A DNA stretch of 64,000 nt from an uncultured Clostridia bacterium (GTDB lineage Bacteria > Bacillota > Clostridia > Lachnospirales > Anaerotignaceae): assembly GCA_945868505.1 (NCBI GenBank), contig CAMBLO010000005.1:1-64000 (forward strand), given 5' to 3'. Made by a program: the position numbers and the translations under genes. The notes beneath the pieces are model-generated. The model was not told where the DNA came from. It saw nothing but the letters and a program-made list of their open reading frames with translations, and did no database searches. Positions 46,432 to 55,640 of this stretch are shown in pieces (the first letter of the stretch is position 1; each line of letters begins with the position of its first letter).

Positions 46432-46951
46432 GGGCTTCGGCTGTTTTTGCATCGGTCAAAAGCTCTGCCAGCTTCAGGGCAAAGGGGATGGCTGTGCCGG
46501 GGCCGCGGGAGGTGACCACATTGCCGCTGACGCAAACTTCATCGGTCACAGGCTCTGCACCGATGAGGTGTTCCTCCATGCCGGGGTAGATGGTGGCATG
46601 TCTGCCCATGACGATGCCCAAGCCACCCAATACCATAGGGGCTGCACAGATGGCACAGACCCATTTGCGGGCTTCATACTGGGCCAGCAGCAGCTCTGCC
46701 AAGCCTTGATGGGCCTGCAGATTCAATGTGCCGGGCATACCGCCGGGCAGCACCAGTGCATCAGCGTCTGTATCAATTTCTTCGAACAGCAGGTCAGCTT
46801 GATAGGTGATGCCGTGGGCCCCTGTGACAGCCTTGCTGCCTGTGATGGATACAAATTTGGCATCCACGCCCACCCGGCGCAGCAGGTCAACGGGGGTTAC
46901 GGCTTCCATTTCTTCAAAGCCTTCTGCAAGGAATACATATACTTTTTTCAT
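46403..46951 (-). CDS. DJ-1/PfpI family protein
   Basis: VYVFLAEGFEEMEAVTPVDLLRRVG; LVLPGGMPGTLNL; VCAICAAPMVLG. Confidence 0.92.
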   Translation of the reverse strand: MKKVYVFLAEGFEEMEAVTPVDLLRRVGVDAKFVSITGSKAVTGAHGITYQADLLFEEIDTDADALVLPGGMPGTLNLQAHQGLAELLLAQYEARKWVCAICAAPMVLGGLGIVMGRHATIYPGMEEHLIGAEPVTDEVCVSGNVVTSRGPGTAIPFALKLAELLTDAKTAEALTADIVFRR

Positions 46952-47113
46952 GGGTGAATCCCTCCTATTTTTCTTAGTTTGTCCTGTTTTTCTTATTGTA
47001 TCTGAAAAGCTGCCCTTTTTCAAGGAAGGAGAACAGGGGAATTTTGCAGACTTGCAGGATACGGACGAAAATGATATGCTTATTGGAATGAAATAGATGA
47101 AAGGGGGAGAAAA

Positions 47114-48232
47114 ATGGTAAGGGGAATAGATACGATAAAAAGAGTACTGCTCCGCGGGGGACTTTCGGAAGAAGATTTTCGTCAGATTCAAAGAAGTGCA
47201 GAGGAGAGCAATCGGAATAATCTGATTGTTTTTTCAGCTTTTGCTGCAGTATTTTTGGCGGGTGTGTTTTTGCTGTCCTGTTTGCTTGAGGATATCGTGG
47301 CATCCAAAGAGATTTTTGGTTTTTTCATGCTGATTATGCTGCTGGTGTTTGCCGTTGCACGTTTTTGTACCTTTCGGCAGCCTTGGTTTCTTCTTTGCAA
47401 TGTTTATATTTTTATCGGCTGTTTGTTTGCCTTTGGCATTGTTCTTGGAACGGTAGGAAGCCCGAATCAGCTGAGTGTAACCTTTATCGCTCTGCTATTT
47501 ACGATTCCTCTGCTGTTTACAGACCGCCCCATCCGCATGATTGGTATGATTTATCTTTCTGTGCTGGCATTTTCGCTGGCGGCCTGCCGAACAAAGCAGC
47601 CGGAGGTGCTTTGGGTGGATATCATTGATGCCATAATTTTTGGCACCATCAGCACTATTACCAGCAGCTATATGATGTGGGTGAAATATCAGAAGAATTT
47701 GTATGAATGGAAGGCGATTTTTCTTAGCAAGACAGACCTGCTGACAGGACTGCGGAATCGAAATGCCTATGAGCAGAGCCTGATGGGATATCCTGCATTG
47801 TGCCGCAAGGAGTTATACTGTATTTATGTTGATGTAAACGGACTCCATGAGCTGAACAATACCAAGGGGCATCAGGCGGGGGATGAAATGCTGCAATATA
47901 TTGCTAAAAGCCTTTTGGCAGAATTTGGAGAGGAAAATACCTACCGTATTGGCGGGGATGAATTTGTAGTCTTTGCCGTGGACTGGAGGTCTGCTGCCCT
48001 AGAGAAAACCATAAAGGGCGTGGTTCAGCGAGTGGAGAAGGCGGGATATCATATCGCCATAGGGATAGAGACGCAGGCTGCTCCTGACATTTCTATGGAT
48101 AGGCTGATAAAAAATGCGGAGAAGAAGATGTACGAGGCGAAATATCGGTATTATCAGGAGAATGGCACGGAACGGTGCATTTCTGCCCATCTTGGGGCGG
48201 AAGAACCGAGGGAGGAAGCATATGGAAATTGA
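47114..48232 (+). CDS. Membrane diguanylate cyclase (GGDEF)
   Basis: KTDLLTGLRNRNAYEQSL; YRIGGDEFVVFAV; six or so TM segments. Confidence 0.92.
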   Translation: MVRGIDTIKRVLLRGGLSEEDFRQIQRSAEESNRNNLIVFSAFAAVFLAGVFLLSCLLEDIVASKEIFGFFMLIMLLVFAVARFCTFRQPWFLLCNVYIFIGCLFAFGIVLGTVGSPNQLSVTFIALLFTIPLLFTDRPIRMIGMIYLSVLAFSLAACRTKQPEVLWVDIIDAIIFGTISTITSSYMMWVKYQKNLYEWKAIFLSKTDLLTGLRNRNAYEQSLMGYPALCRKELYCIYVDVNGLHELNNTKGHQAGDEMLQYIAKSLLAEFGEENTYRIGGDEFVVFAVDWRSAALEKTIKGVVQRVEKAGYHIAIGIETQAAPDISMDRLIKNAEKKMYEAKYRYYQENGTERCISAHLGAEEPREEAYGN

Positions 48233-48689
48233 ACGGAAATTTTTAACGAAGTACATCCCCTTTGATATCACGGCATACCCCTGCCTGCAAATTTCTCAAG
48301 CGTATATTTCCTTTTCCCCCACTATCCGTATCCGCCAAAGCAATGAGGATTATATCCTGACGGTCAAGGGAAAGGGCCACTTGGCGAGGGAGGAATTTGA
48401 ACTACCCCTAAGCAAGGAGGACTACGACAGGCTTTTTCAGAAAACAGAAGGCACACCTGTCATCAAAAAACGGTATCTCGTCCCTTTGGAGGGCGGCTTG
48501 ACGGCGGAAGTGGATATTTACGAAGGAGAACTGGCAGGACTGATGACCACGGAGGTGGAATTTCCCTCTTTGGAGGCGGCGGAAGGATTTGCTGCCCCTC
48601 AATGGTTCGGCAAGGACGTTAGCGAGGAAAAAGCATACAAAAATACATCCCTTTCCTTATACGGAAAACCCAAGGAACCTCTGGATTGA
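48222..48689 (+). CDS. CYTH domain protein (tripolyphosphatase-like)
   Basis: MEIERKFLTKYIPFDI...QAYISFSPTIRIRQSNEDYILTVKGKGHLAREEFELPL. Confidence 0.9.
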   Translation: MEIERKFLTKYIPFDITAYPCLQISQAYISFSPTIRIRQSNEDYILTVKGKGHLAREEFELPLSKEDYDRLFQKTEGTPVIKKRYLVPLEGGLTAEVDIYEGELAGLMTTEVEFPSLEAAEGFAAPQWFGKDVSEEKAYKNTSLSLYGKPKEPLD

Positions 48690-48770
48690 GGTTCTTTTTT
48701 TCGTTTGCCCCTCATACCCTGTAACAGTGATGCTATGGAAAAAAGACAAGCAGAGCGGAGGAGGAAGGGT

Positions 48771-49940
48771 ATGTATAACAGACGATATGATAAGGTATTC
48801 CTGATGCTGCGGCAGGAGGTGGCGGGCTATGCCCTTGGTAAGCGTCCCCCTTGGGGCAGTTGTGTCATGGAATTGAAAAATGGCAAGGGCAAGCTGCATC
48901 TGACGGTACAGGGGTTGAAGCCCTTGGACCGTGGCTATGCCGTTTATGTCATGGCGGGGGAGGAAAGCATTTACTGCGGAGAACTGCGCCCCGACAGCAG
49001 AGAAGGCCGCGGAGAACTGAAATGGGAATTCCAGCCCGATGCTGTGGGCCAAGGAAAAACAGCCGAGGATTTTCATACAGTTCTGATTCTGGCGGAGGAT
49101 GGTAAGGGCGGCGTTTCCGCCCCCTTGACGGCTTATTTTGGAGAAAAGAAGAACTGGAAGAAGGATTTCAAGGCAAGAGAAAAAACACTGCAGCCTGTGG
49201 CAGAGAAAATCAATATGTCGACGGCGGAAGAAGAAATCAAGATTCAGGCGGCGGAGGCGGCGGTTTTGACGCCCCCTGTGGTGGAAATGATACCGTTTGT
49301 TGCTGAACAGCGAAAAGAGGGGGCGGAACAGCCCAAAGGACCTAACGGCAAGGACACCAATGCTAAAGTGGCGGAAACCCAAAAGACCAGTTATCACGGC
49401 AGCTTTCAGGGGCTTTTGGCAAAATTCCGACAGGAACTGGAAAATCTGGAGGAAACGGGTATTTTGACCCCGCAGGAAACGGAAAATATCCGCAATCTGG
49501 GAGCGAAGCCTGCTCCCATCCCTCTGGAAAAAAAAGAACAGGCATCATCGGAAGAAACGCCAAACGAAATGGAAAAAACAGCAGAGCCAGAGGCACAGCC
49601 CTTGTTGGAAACTGTGGAACAGCAGGAAAGCTTTTTCGCCAAAAATCGGGAATTGGAGCCCTTCGGGGATGGGGAACAGTGGAAGTGCCTTTCCTTGGAG
49701 GAACTGACGGTATTATCCCAGATTCCCCTGAAATGGCAGCGGGAGTTTTTCTTTCTCCTGCCCTATCGCCGCTATCATCATCTGATTTTGCAGGAGAAGG
49801 AAGATGGTATCTGGCTGGGGCTGCCGGGCTTTTATGATGCTAAGGATGAAGCCGATGCCAAGTCCTTTGGCTTTGGGGAATTCCGTCGGGTGGATGATGA
49901 ATGGGGCTACTGGATGGCATTTTTACGGCGGGAAGGTTGA
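48771..49940 (+). CDS. Hypothetical protein
   Basis: Strong RBS gaggaaggg; long ORF MYNRRYDKVFLMLRQEVAGYALGKRPPWGSCVMEL. Confidence 0.65.
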   Translation: MYNRRYDKVFLMLRQEVAGYALGKRPPWGSCVMELKNGKGKLHLTVQGLKPLDRGYAVYVMAGEESIYCGELRPDSREGRGELKWEFQPDAVGQGKTAEDFHTVLILAEDGKGGVSAPLTAYFGEKKNWKKDFKAREKTLQPVAEKINMSTAEEEIKIQAAEAAVLTPPVVEMIPFVAEQRKEGAEQPKGPNGKDTNAKVAETQKTSYHGSFQGLLAKFRQELENLEETGILTPQETENIRNLGAKPAPIPLEKKEQASSEETPNEMEKTAEPEAQPLLETVEQQESFFAKNRELEPFGDGEQWKCLSLEELTVLSQIPLKWQREFFFLLPYRRYHHLILQEKEDGIWLGLPGFYDAKDEADAKSFGFGEFRRVDDEWGYWMAFLRREG

Positions 49941-50010
49941 AAAAAGGGGGATTTCCATGTATACTCTATTGTGATATTTTCGAAATTTCAAACATTAAAG
50001 GAGTATATAT

Positions 50011-50646
50011 ATGAGAGTCAGAAAGAAACCCTGGGCAGCGCAGGAATTATTGGAGAACAGCCTTGTCATCAACGATGCCCCTGAAAAAAAGGGCAAATGG
50101 AAAGAATATTTCGGCAACGACAATCCCATTTATGTGGAGATTGGCTGCGGCAAAGGGGGCTTCCTGCGGAAAAACGCGGAAACCTACCCCGATGTGAACT
50201 TCATCGGCATCGAACGGCAGGAAACGGTGGTAGCCATGGCGGCAAGAAGGGCCGACGAGGAACTGCCCAATCTGGCCTTTGTCTGGGATAATGCCAGCCA
50301 TCTTTCCGATTTGTTCGAGGTGGGGGAATTTCAGCGGCTGTATCTGAATTTCAGCGACCCTTGGCCCAAAAAGCGTACCTATAAACGCCGCCTGACCTAT
50401 CGGGGCTTTTTGCAGGAATACCGCCGCATCATGGGGGAAAATGCGGAAATCTTCTTCAAAACAGACAACAGAGGGCTGTTTGAATTTTCCCTGAATGAAT
50501 TTTGTGCCGATGACTGGAAGCTTTCCAATATCAGCCTGGACCTGCATAACAGCGATTATGAAGGCAATATCATGACAGAATATGAAGAAAAATTCTCTTC
50601 CCAAGGCGCACCCATTTATCGTCTGGAAGCGAGAAACAGGAAATGA
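50011..50646 (+). CDS. trmB: tRNA (guanosine(46)-N7)-methyltransferase
   Basis: IYVEIGCGKGGFLRKNAETYPDVNFIGIERQ; LYLNFSDPWPKKRTYKRRLTY. Confidence 0.95.
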   Translation: MRVRKKPWAAQELLENSLVINDAPEKKGKWKEYFGNDNPIYVEIGCGKGGFLRKNAETYPDVNFIGIERQETVVAMAARRADEELPNLAFVWDNASHLSDLFEVGEFQRLYLNFSDPWPKKRTYKRRLTYRGFLQEYRRIMGENAEIFFKTDNRGLFEFSLNEFCADDWKLSNISLDLHNSDYEGNIMTEYEEKFSSQGAPIYRLEARNRK

Positions 50647-50647
50647 T

Positions 50648-51307
50648 ATGAAGCAGGAATTAGAAAAGGCATTCCCTTTTTGGGAGAGCCTGAACCAAGA
50701 AGAACAGACCTTGGCGGCGGAAAATATGGCAAGCCGAGAAATGCAGAAGGGGGAATCCATGCATCGGGGCTGCGGCGAATGTAGCGGCATCGTCTATGTT
50801 GCCAAAGGGCAGCTGCGGGTCTATATTGTTTCCGAGGAGGGCAGGGAAGTGACCCTCTATCGGGTGCAGCAAGGGGAGCTTTGTGTTCTGTCGGCCTCCT
50901 GCCTGATGGATGCCATCGTGTTTGATGTGCTGATCGAAGCGGTGGAGGAAACAGAGCTTGCTGTTTTGCCGTCCCCTGTTCTCAATGGCATTATGGAGAA
51001 AAATCCTCTGGTGGAGTTGTCCCTTTACCGCATGGTGACGGAGCGTTTTTCCGATGTGATGTGGACTATGCAGCAGATCTTATTCATGGGGGCAGATAAA
51101 AGGGTTGCCCATTTCCTTTGGGATGAAATGGCGAAAACGGGAGAGACTACCATCCGCCTAACCCATGATGAGGTGGCTCGCTTCATCGGCAGTGCCAGAG
51201 AAGTGGTGTCCAAGGTGCTGAAATATTTTGTGGAAGAAGGGGCAGTGGCCCTTTCCCGGGGAAAAATCGAAATCATTGATAAAACCAAACTGCGAAGCTA
51301 TTTGTAA
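50648..51307 (+). CDS. Crp/Fnr-family transcriptional regulator
   Basis: cNMP-binding-like N-term; LTHDEVARFIGSAREVVSKVLKYFVEEGAVALSRGKIEIID. Confidence 0.92.
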   Translation: MKQELEKAFPFWESLNQEEQTLAAENMASREMQKGESMHRGCGECSGIVYVAKGQLRVYIVSEEGREVTLYRVQQGELCVLSASCLMDAIVFDVLIEAVEETELAVLPSPVLNGIMEKNPLVELSLYRMVTERFSDVMWTMQQILFMGADKRVAHFLWDEMAKTGETTIRLTHDEVARFIGSAREVVSKVLKYFVEEGAVALSRGKIEIIDKTKLRSYL

Positions 51308-51326
51308 TGTAAGTTTGTCACAGACG

Positions 51327-51370
51327 GAACATCCTCTTTTTGATAGAATTGTATCATTGAGAGGATGTTC
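51327..51370. promoter_or_regulatory. Nested inverted repeat between crp-like gene and ferredoxin (operator or attenuator)
   Basis: gaacatcctctttttgatagaattgtatcattgagaggatgttc. Confidence 0.5.
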
Positions 51371-51404
51371 TGTTTTTGGTTATAGGAGAAAGAAGGGGAA
51401 AGAA

Positions 51405-51605
51405 ATGAGAAAGAAAAAATGGGCAATGCCCGATGAAAAAATTTGCGTTTCCTGCGGTGCCTGCAGAAAGGTCTGCCCCAGAGAAGCCATTTCCATCTGG
51501 AAGGGCTGCTATGCGGTGGTAGATGAGGAAAAGTGTGTGGGCTGCGGCATTTGTGCCAAAACTTGCCCCGCAGGTTGTATCGAAATCAAGGAGGAAGAAG
51601 CATGA
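51405..51605 (+). CDS. 2x4Fe-4S ferredoxin
   Basis: CVSCGACRKVCPREAI; CVGCGICAKTCPAGCI. Confidence 0.9.
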   Translation: MRKKKWAMPDEKICVSCGACRKVCPREAISIWKGCYAVVDEEKCVGCGICAKTCPAGCIEIKEEEA

Positions 51606-52174
51606 AAAAGAAACACTGGTATGACTATCTCTGGATTTGGGAGATTATTTATTTTACGCTGGGCTTTTTCAATATCCTCTTTGCATGGCTGGGGATGATT
51701 GAATTTTTGCTGCCTTTGCTCATCGCCATCATCGGCGGGAATAAAGCCTTCTGCAACAATTTCTGCGGCAGAAGCCAGCTTCTTACAAAGCTGGGCACCA
51801 CCTGTAAATGCTCCAGAAATAAGCCCACGCCGAAATTCCTGTATTCCAAGGCCTTCCGCTATGGCTTTTTGGTGTTCTTTATGACCATGTTTGCCAATAT
51901 GGTTTTCCAGACCTATCTGGTAGCATCGGGAGCGGGGACGCTGAAAGAAACCATAAAGCTTTTCTGGACCTTCCGTGTGCCTTGGGGCTGGGCCTATACG
52001 GCGGGAACAGTCAGCGACTGGGTGGCACAGTTCAGCTTTGGCCTCTACAGTATGATGCTGACTGCGACATTGATCGGGCTTATTGTGATGGTGTTGTTCA
52101 AGCCCAGAACTTGGTGTACCTTCTGCCCCATGGGCAGCATGACCCAGGGCATCTGTAAGCTGAAAGCAAGATAA
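51602..52174 (+). CDS. 4Fe-4S membrane protein (NapH-like)
   Basis: FCNNFCGRSQLL and CTFCPMGSMTQG; multiple TM helices. Confidence 0.75.
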   Translation: MKKKHWYDYLWIWEIIYFTLGFFNILFAWLGMIEFLLPLLIAIIGGNKAFCNNFCGRSQLLTKLGTTCKCSRNKPTPKFLYSKAFRYGFLVFFMTMFANMVFQTYLVASGAGTLKETIKLFWTFRVPWGWAYTAGTVSDWVAQFSFGLYSMMLTATLIGLIVMVLFKPRTWCTFCPMGSMTQGICKLKAR

Positions 52175-52178
52175 ATAA

Positions 52179-52217
52179 AAAAGCGACTTTGGGAGATTCG
52201 CCTCAAGTCGCTTTTGT
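52179..52217. terminator. Terminator
   Basis: aaaaagcgactttgggagattcgcctcaagtcgcttttg. Confidence 0.75.
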
Positions 52218-52229
52218 TATTTTATGTAG

Positions 52230-52808
52230 TTATTCCTCGGAATCTTCTTTTTCTCTCCGGGGAAATTCCGTATCCTCCGCTGCCAGAGCAGCCAGAAAAT
52301 TGCGGTAATACTGATTTACGTGTTTGCGCCAGTTGCGGCAGACCTGCTGTGCCTGTGCCTTGGAAACCACGGAAACGCTGATTTCCATAAGTGTGGCACC
52401 GCTGTCATCGCAAAGGCCGCATTTTACCAGAAAATCCCCATTCATTTCAGGAAAATAATTTGCTGTTACGGCATATTCTGCCCGAATACGTCTGCTGTTT
52501 TCATGGACATAGGTATTGATTTCGTTCTTCACCTCGTCGGAAATGCGGTTGATGAAGTAATTGATGACTTCCTCCCCGTCGTCCGTCAGGGTGTAGCGGG
52601 TGTTGTTTTGCTCTCGGGTCTTTTCCAGCCAGCCTGCGCTTTCCAGCTCCGCCAGATATTGCTGTACGGAAAAATAATCCATATAATTTTTTTCCAGCAG
52701 GAATTGGCAGATTTCGCTGTTGGAAAGAGAGATACCCATTTTCTGCAATAGATGCAGGATGATGAGCTTATGCTCCGCCAGCTTTTTGGTAGAATACTGG
52801 GTGGACAT
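52230..52808 (-). CDS. DUF4364 family protein (winged-helix-like)
   Basis: AEHKLIILHLLQKMGISLSNSEICQFLLEKNYMDYFSVQQYLAELESAG. Confidence 0.85.
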   Translation of the reverse strand: MSTQYSTKKLAEHKLIILHLLQKMGISLSNSEICQFLLEKNYMDYFSVQQYLAELESAGWLEKTREQNNTRYTLTDDGEEVINYFINRISDEVKNEINTYVHENSRRIRAEYAVTANYFPEMNGDFLVKCGLCDDSGATLMEISVSVVSKAQAQQVCRNWRKHVNQYYRNFLAALAAEDTEFPRREKEDSEE

Positions 52809-52908
52809 GGAAAGACCTCCTTTCTTGGGTGTTGACAAAATTGACACCCTTCGTCAAAGTCAACTGTCTATTGCGTTTTTATTTTAGCATATTTTATATC
52901 AAATCGCA

Positions 52909-53847
52909 TTAAAAACTTTTATATTTTATCCCTTGCCGTATTTGATTTTCTTTTAGATATTTATGGAGGGAATTTAGGACATCCCGCTTCCGCAGGCTCC
53001 AGAGGGGAGCCAACAGGGTATTTTTATCCCCATCGCCCGTCAGGCGGTGGATGACGATATCCTCCCGCAGATGGGCGATACAGTCCCCCACAAGGGCGAT
53101 GTATTCCTCTTTGGTGAGGGGCGTATAGTTTCCTGCATCGTAAATCTCTGCCAAGTCGCTGTCGGAAAGAACGTGCAAAAGCTGCAGCTTGATGCCCTGT
53201 ACGGGCAGGCGGTTTACACAGTCGATGGTGTTCAGCACCGTTTCCCTCGTTTCCCCGGGCAGGCCAAGAATGACATGGACAACCACAGAAATATTCCGTT
53301 CCGCCAGAGCATAAACCGCCTGTTCAAATACGGAAAGGGGATAGCCACGGCGGATGCGAATTGCTGATGCTTCATCGGCAGTCTGCAGGCCCAGCTCCAC
53401 CCATAGCTTCGTTTTCTTGTTCAGCTCCGCCAGCAGGTCTAACACATCCTCCGGCAGGCAGTCGGCTCTGGTGGCGATGGAAATGCCCTCCACACCGGGG
53501 CAGGCGAGGGCTTCCTCATATTTCTGCCGCAGCTCTGCCACAGGGGCATAGGTGTTGGTGAACGCCTGAAAATAGGCGATATAAGCGGGGTCTTTCCATT
53601 TTTCGGCGGTCTGGGTTTTGCCCCGTTCAATTTGCTCTGTAATGGAAAGGGCGGCATTTTCCGCAAAATCCCCGCTGCCGCCGCTGCTGCAAAAAAGGCA
53701 GCCCCTTGTGCCACAGGTTCCGTCCCGATTGGGGCAGGTGAAGCCCCCATCCAGAGAGATTTTTGCCGTTTTTCTGCCAAAAATCTCCCGATAATATTCA
53801 TTTAAGCTGCGGTAGGGTTTATTTTCCACGGCAGGACTTCCTTTCAA
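52909..53847 (-). CDS. TIGR01212-type radical SAM protein
   Basis: KISLDGGFTCPNRDGTCGTRGCLFCSSGGSGDF; YFQAFTNTYAP; WVELGLQTADEASAIRIRRGY. Confidence 0.92.
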   Translation of the reverse strand: MKGSPAVENKPYRSLNEYYREIFGRKTAKISLDGGFTCPNRDGTCGTRGCLFCSSGGSGDFAENAALSITEQIERGKTQTAEKWKDPAYIAYFQAFTNTYAPVAELRQKYEEALACPGVEGISIATRADCLPEDVLDLLAELNKKTKLWVELGLQTADEASAIRIRRGYPLSVFEQAVYALAERNISVVVHVILGLPGETRETVLNTIDCVNRLPVQGIKLQLLHVLSDSDLAEIYDAGNYTPLTKEEYIALVGDCIAHLREDIVIHRLTGDGDKNTLLAPLWSLRKRDVLNSLHKYLKENQIRQGIKYKSF

Positions 53848-53853
53848 TGCTAT

Positions 53854-54321
53854 TCAATGCTGTATATTTCTTTGCCTCAATTTTTCGCAAAGGGCGGTCA
53901 GGGCATCCCATTGCTCCTGATTTTCCGCCGTCTGGTGGATGAGCAGGAGAAAATCCGCTTTGCTGCTTTCCAGAAAATTGCGGGTGCGCTCGGCCTTTGG
54001 TTCCTTGCAGGCAGAAAGAAAGAGAGAAAAGCTTTCCTCCGTCACTGCTAAGGGGATACAGGTCTCTATCTTTTTCAAGATTTCCCCCACGGTTGCTTTG
54101 CCGCAGGTCTGCTTTGCCAGATGGTGATATAAGGCCCTGCTGTTGAGAAAAATCACATTGGGGGCGGGAAATAGCTCCTGCCCGCCGATTTGATTGCGTA
54201 ATAGAGATAAATAGCCGCAAAGATCTTTGCGGCTGATTGTCTGGTTCAATGAAATCACCTCAAAACGATGTTGAAATGGTCGTTCTAAGATAATATGTGC
54301 AGTTCCTATGGTGTTTACCAT
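53854..54321 (-). CDS. Hypothetical protein
   Basis: 155-aa ORF in operon position. Confidence 0.55.
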   Translation of the reverse strand: MVNTIGTAHIILERPFQHRFEVISLNQTISRKDLCGYLSLLRNQIGGQELFPAPNVIFLNSRALYHHLAKQTCGKATVGEILKKIETCIPLAVTEESFSLFLSACKEPKAERTRNFLESSKADFLLLIHQTAENQEQWDALTALCEKLRQRNIQH

Positions 54322-54330
54322 AGCAATTTT

Positions 54331-55428
54331 TTACGCTTCCACCCACTGCTTCAATTCCTGCAACAGGGCTGCATTGTGTTCAGGAGAAAGGATGCAGAAG
54401 CGCAGGAAGGTTTCATCCAAAAAGGTGAAGGAAGATGCATCACGGATGAGCATTTTTTTCACGATACATTTTTCAAATAAATCATGGGCAGTCACCTTGT
54501 CCGTTTTCAGCTTCAGCAGGATGAAGTTTGCTTCGGAGGGGTAAGCCTTGATGTTTTTCCAAGTGGAAAGCTCTGCAAAGGCTTTTTTTCTTTCTTCGGA
54601 AACCAGCTTCTGGGTAGCTTTGTGGAATTCTACATCGCTGAAAATATGCTGCCCGATGAAATCTGCCAGAGAATTTACGCTCCAAGGGTTCTGGTTGGTT
54701 TTCAGCCGTTCCAGAAAAGCCTGATTGGAGGACATCCCATAGCCCAGACGGATGCCGGGGGCGGCGAAGAATTTGGAAGTGCCGCGGATAACGAACAGGT
54801 TATCAAATTCCTTTACCAGAGGGATGGAGCAGATTTCCGGCAGGATATCGGAAAATTCGATATAGGTTTCATCCACCATCACGGAAATGCCCTTTTCCTT
54901 GCAATGGGTCAGGATTTTCCGCATTTCGTCGGTGTGGATGGCGGTGCCTGTGGGGTTATTGGGGTTGCAGGCGATGAACATACCGATTTCGGGGGTCAGC
55001 GCCGCCAGCAAGGCTTCCAGATTCAGGCGGAAGTTATCTTCCTCTTTCAGGGGGAAGTAGGCAAATGTACCGCCGGTCAGGGAAACCTCTCTTTCATATT
55101 CTGAATAGGCAGGCCCCATAATGATGGATTTTTTCGCATTTACCGTCTGGATGAAAGTGGAAATCAGCTCTGTAGAGCCGTTGCCTACCACGATATGGGC
55201 AGGGTCTGCACCGGTATATGCGCCGATGGCCTGTTTCAATGCAAGATAGTTTTTATCGGGATAGGTTTTGATGAGATGCAGATTTTCTTTCAGGGCATTT
55301 TCCGCCTTTTTGGGAAAGCCCAAGGGGTTGATGTTGCCGCTGAAATCAATGATTTCCTCTCTGGGGATGCCGTAGGCTCTCTGGATGGCGTCCAGATCGC
55401 CGCCGTGGGCATGGGTCAGTGCTGCCAT
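54331..55428 (-). CDS. PLP-dependent histidinol-phosphate/threonine-phosphate (HisC/CobD-like) aminotransferase
   Basis: HGGDLDAIQRAYG...DFSGNINPLG...CNPNNPTG...RGTSKFFAAPGIRLGYG. Confidence 0.88.
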   Translation of the reverse strand: MAALTHAHGGDLDAIQRAYGIPREEIIDFSGNINPLGFPKKAENALKENLHLIKTYPDKNYLALKQAIGAYTGADPAHIVVGNGSTELISTFIQTVNAKKSIIMGPAYSEYEREVSLTGGTFAYFPLKEEDNFRLNLEALLAALTPEIGMFIACNPNNPTGTAIHTDEMRKILTHCKEKGISVMVDETYIEFSDILPEICSIPLVKEFDNLFVIRGTSKFFAAPGIRLGYGMSSNQAFLERLKTNQNPWSVNSLADFIGQHIFSDVEFHKATQKLVSEERKKAFAELSTWKNIKAYPSEANFILLKLKTDKVTAHDLFEKCIVKKMLIRDASSFTFLDETFLRFCILSPEHNAALLQELKQWVEA

Positions 55429-55454
55429 GATAACATTACCTTCTTTCAAAAATT

Positions 55455-55635
55455 TTTCGTTAAAATCAGGATTTTGACGAGGGGACAGAAGAATAAACAG
55501 ACGAGTTCCATCGGCATAAATGCCTTGAAACCCGCTGTTTTCCTCGGCGGAAGTGAATTCCGCCTGCGGATTCCATTCGGGAAACTTCTTTGTTTCCCGA
55601 ACCTTTCAGCGATACAAATATCGCTTTGTTTTATA
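55455..55635. repeat. Modular palindromic intergenic repeat, copy 2
   Basis: Same block order as 34445-34576 (gacagaagaataaacaga..agttcca.cgg...ccttgaaac...ctgttttcctcgg...cctgcggatt.ca.tcgggaaac). Confidence 0.85.
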
Positions 55636-55640
55636 TATTT

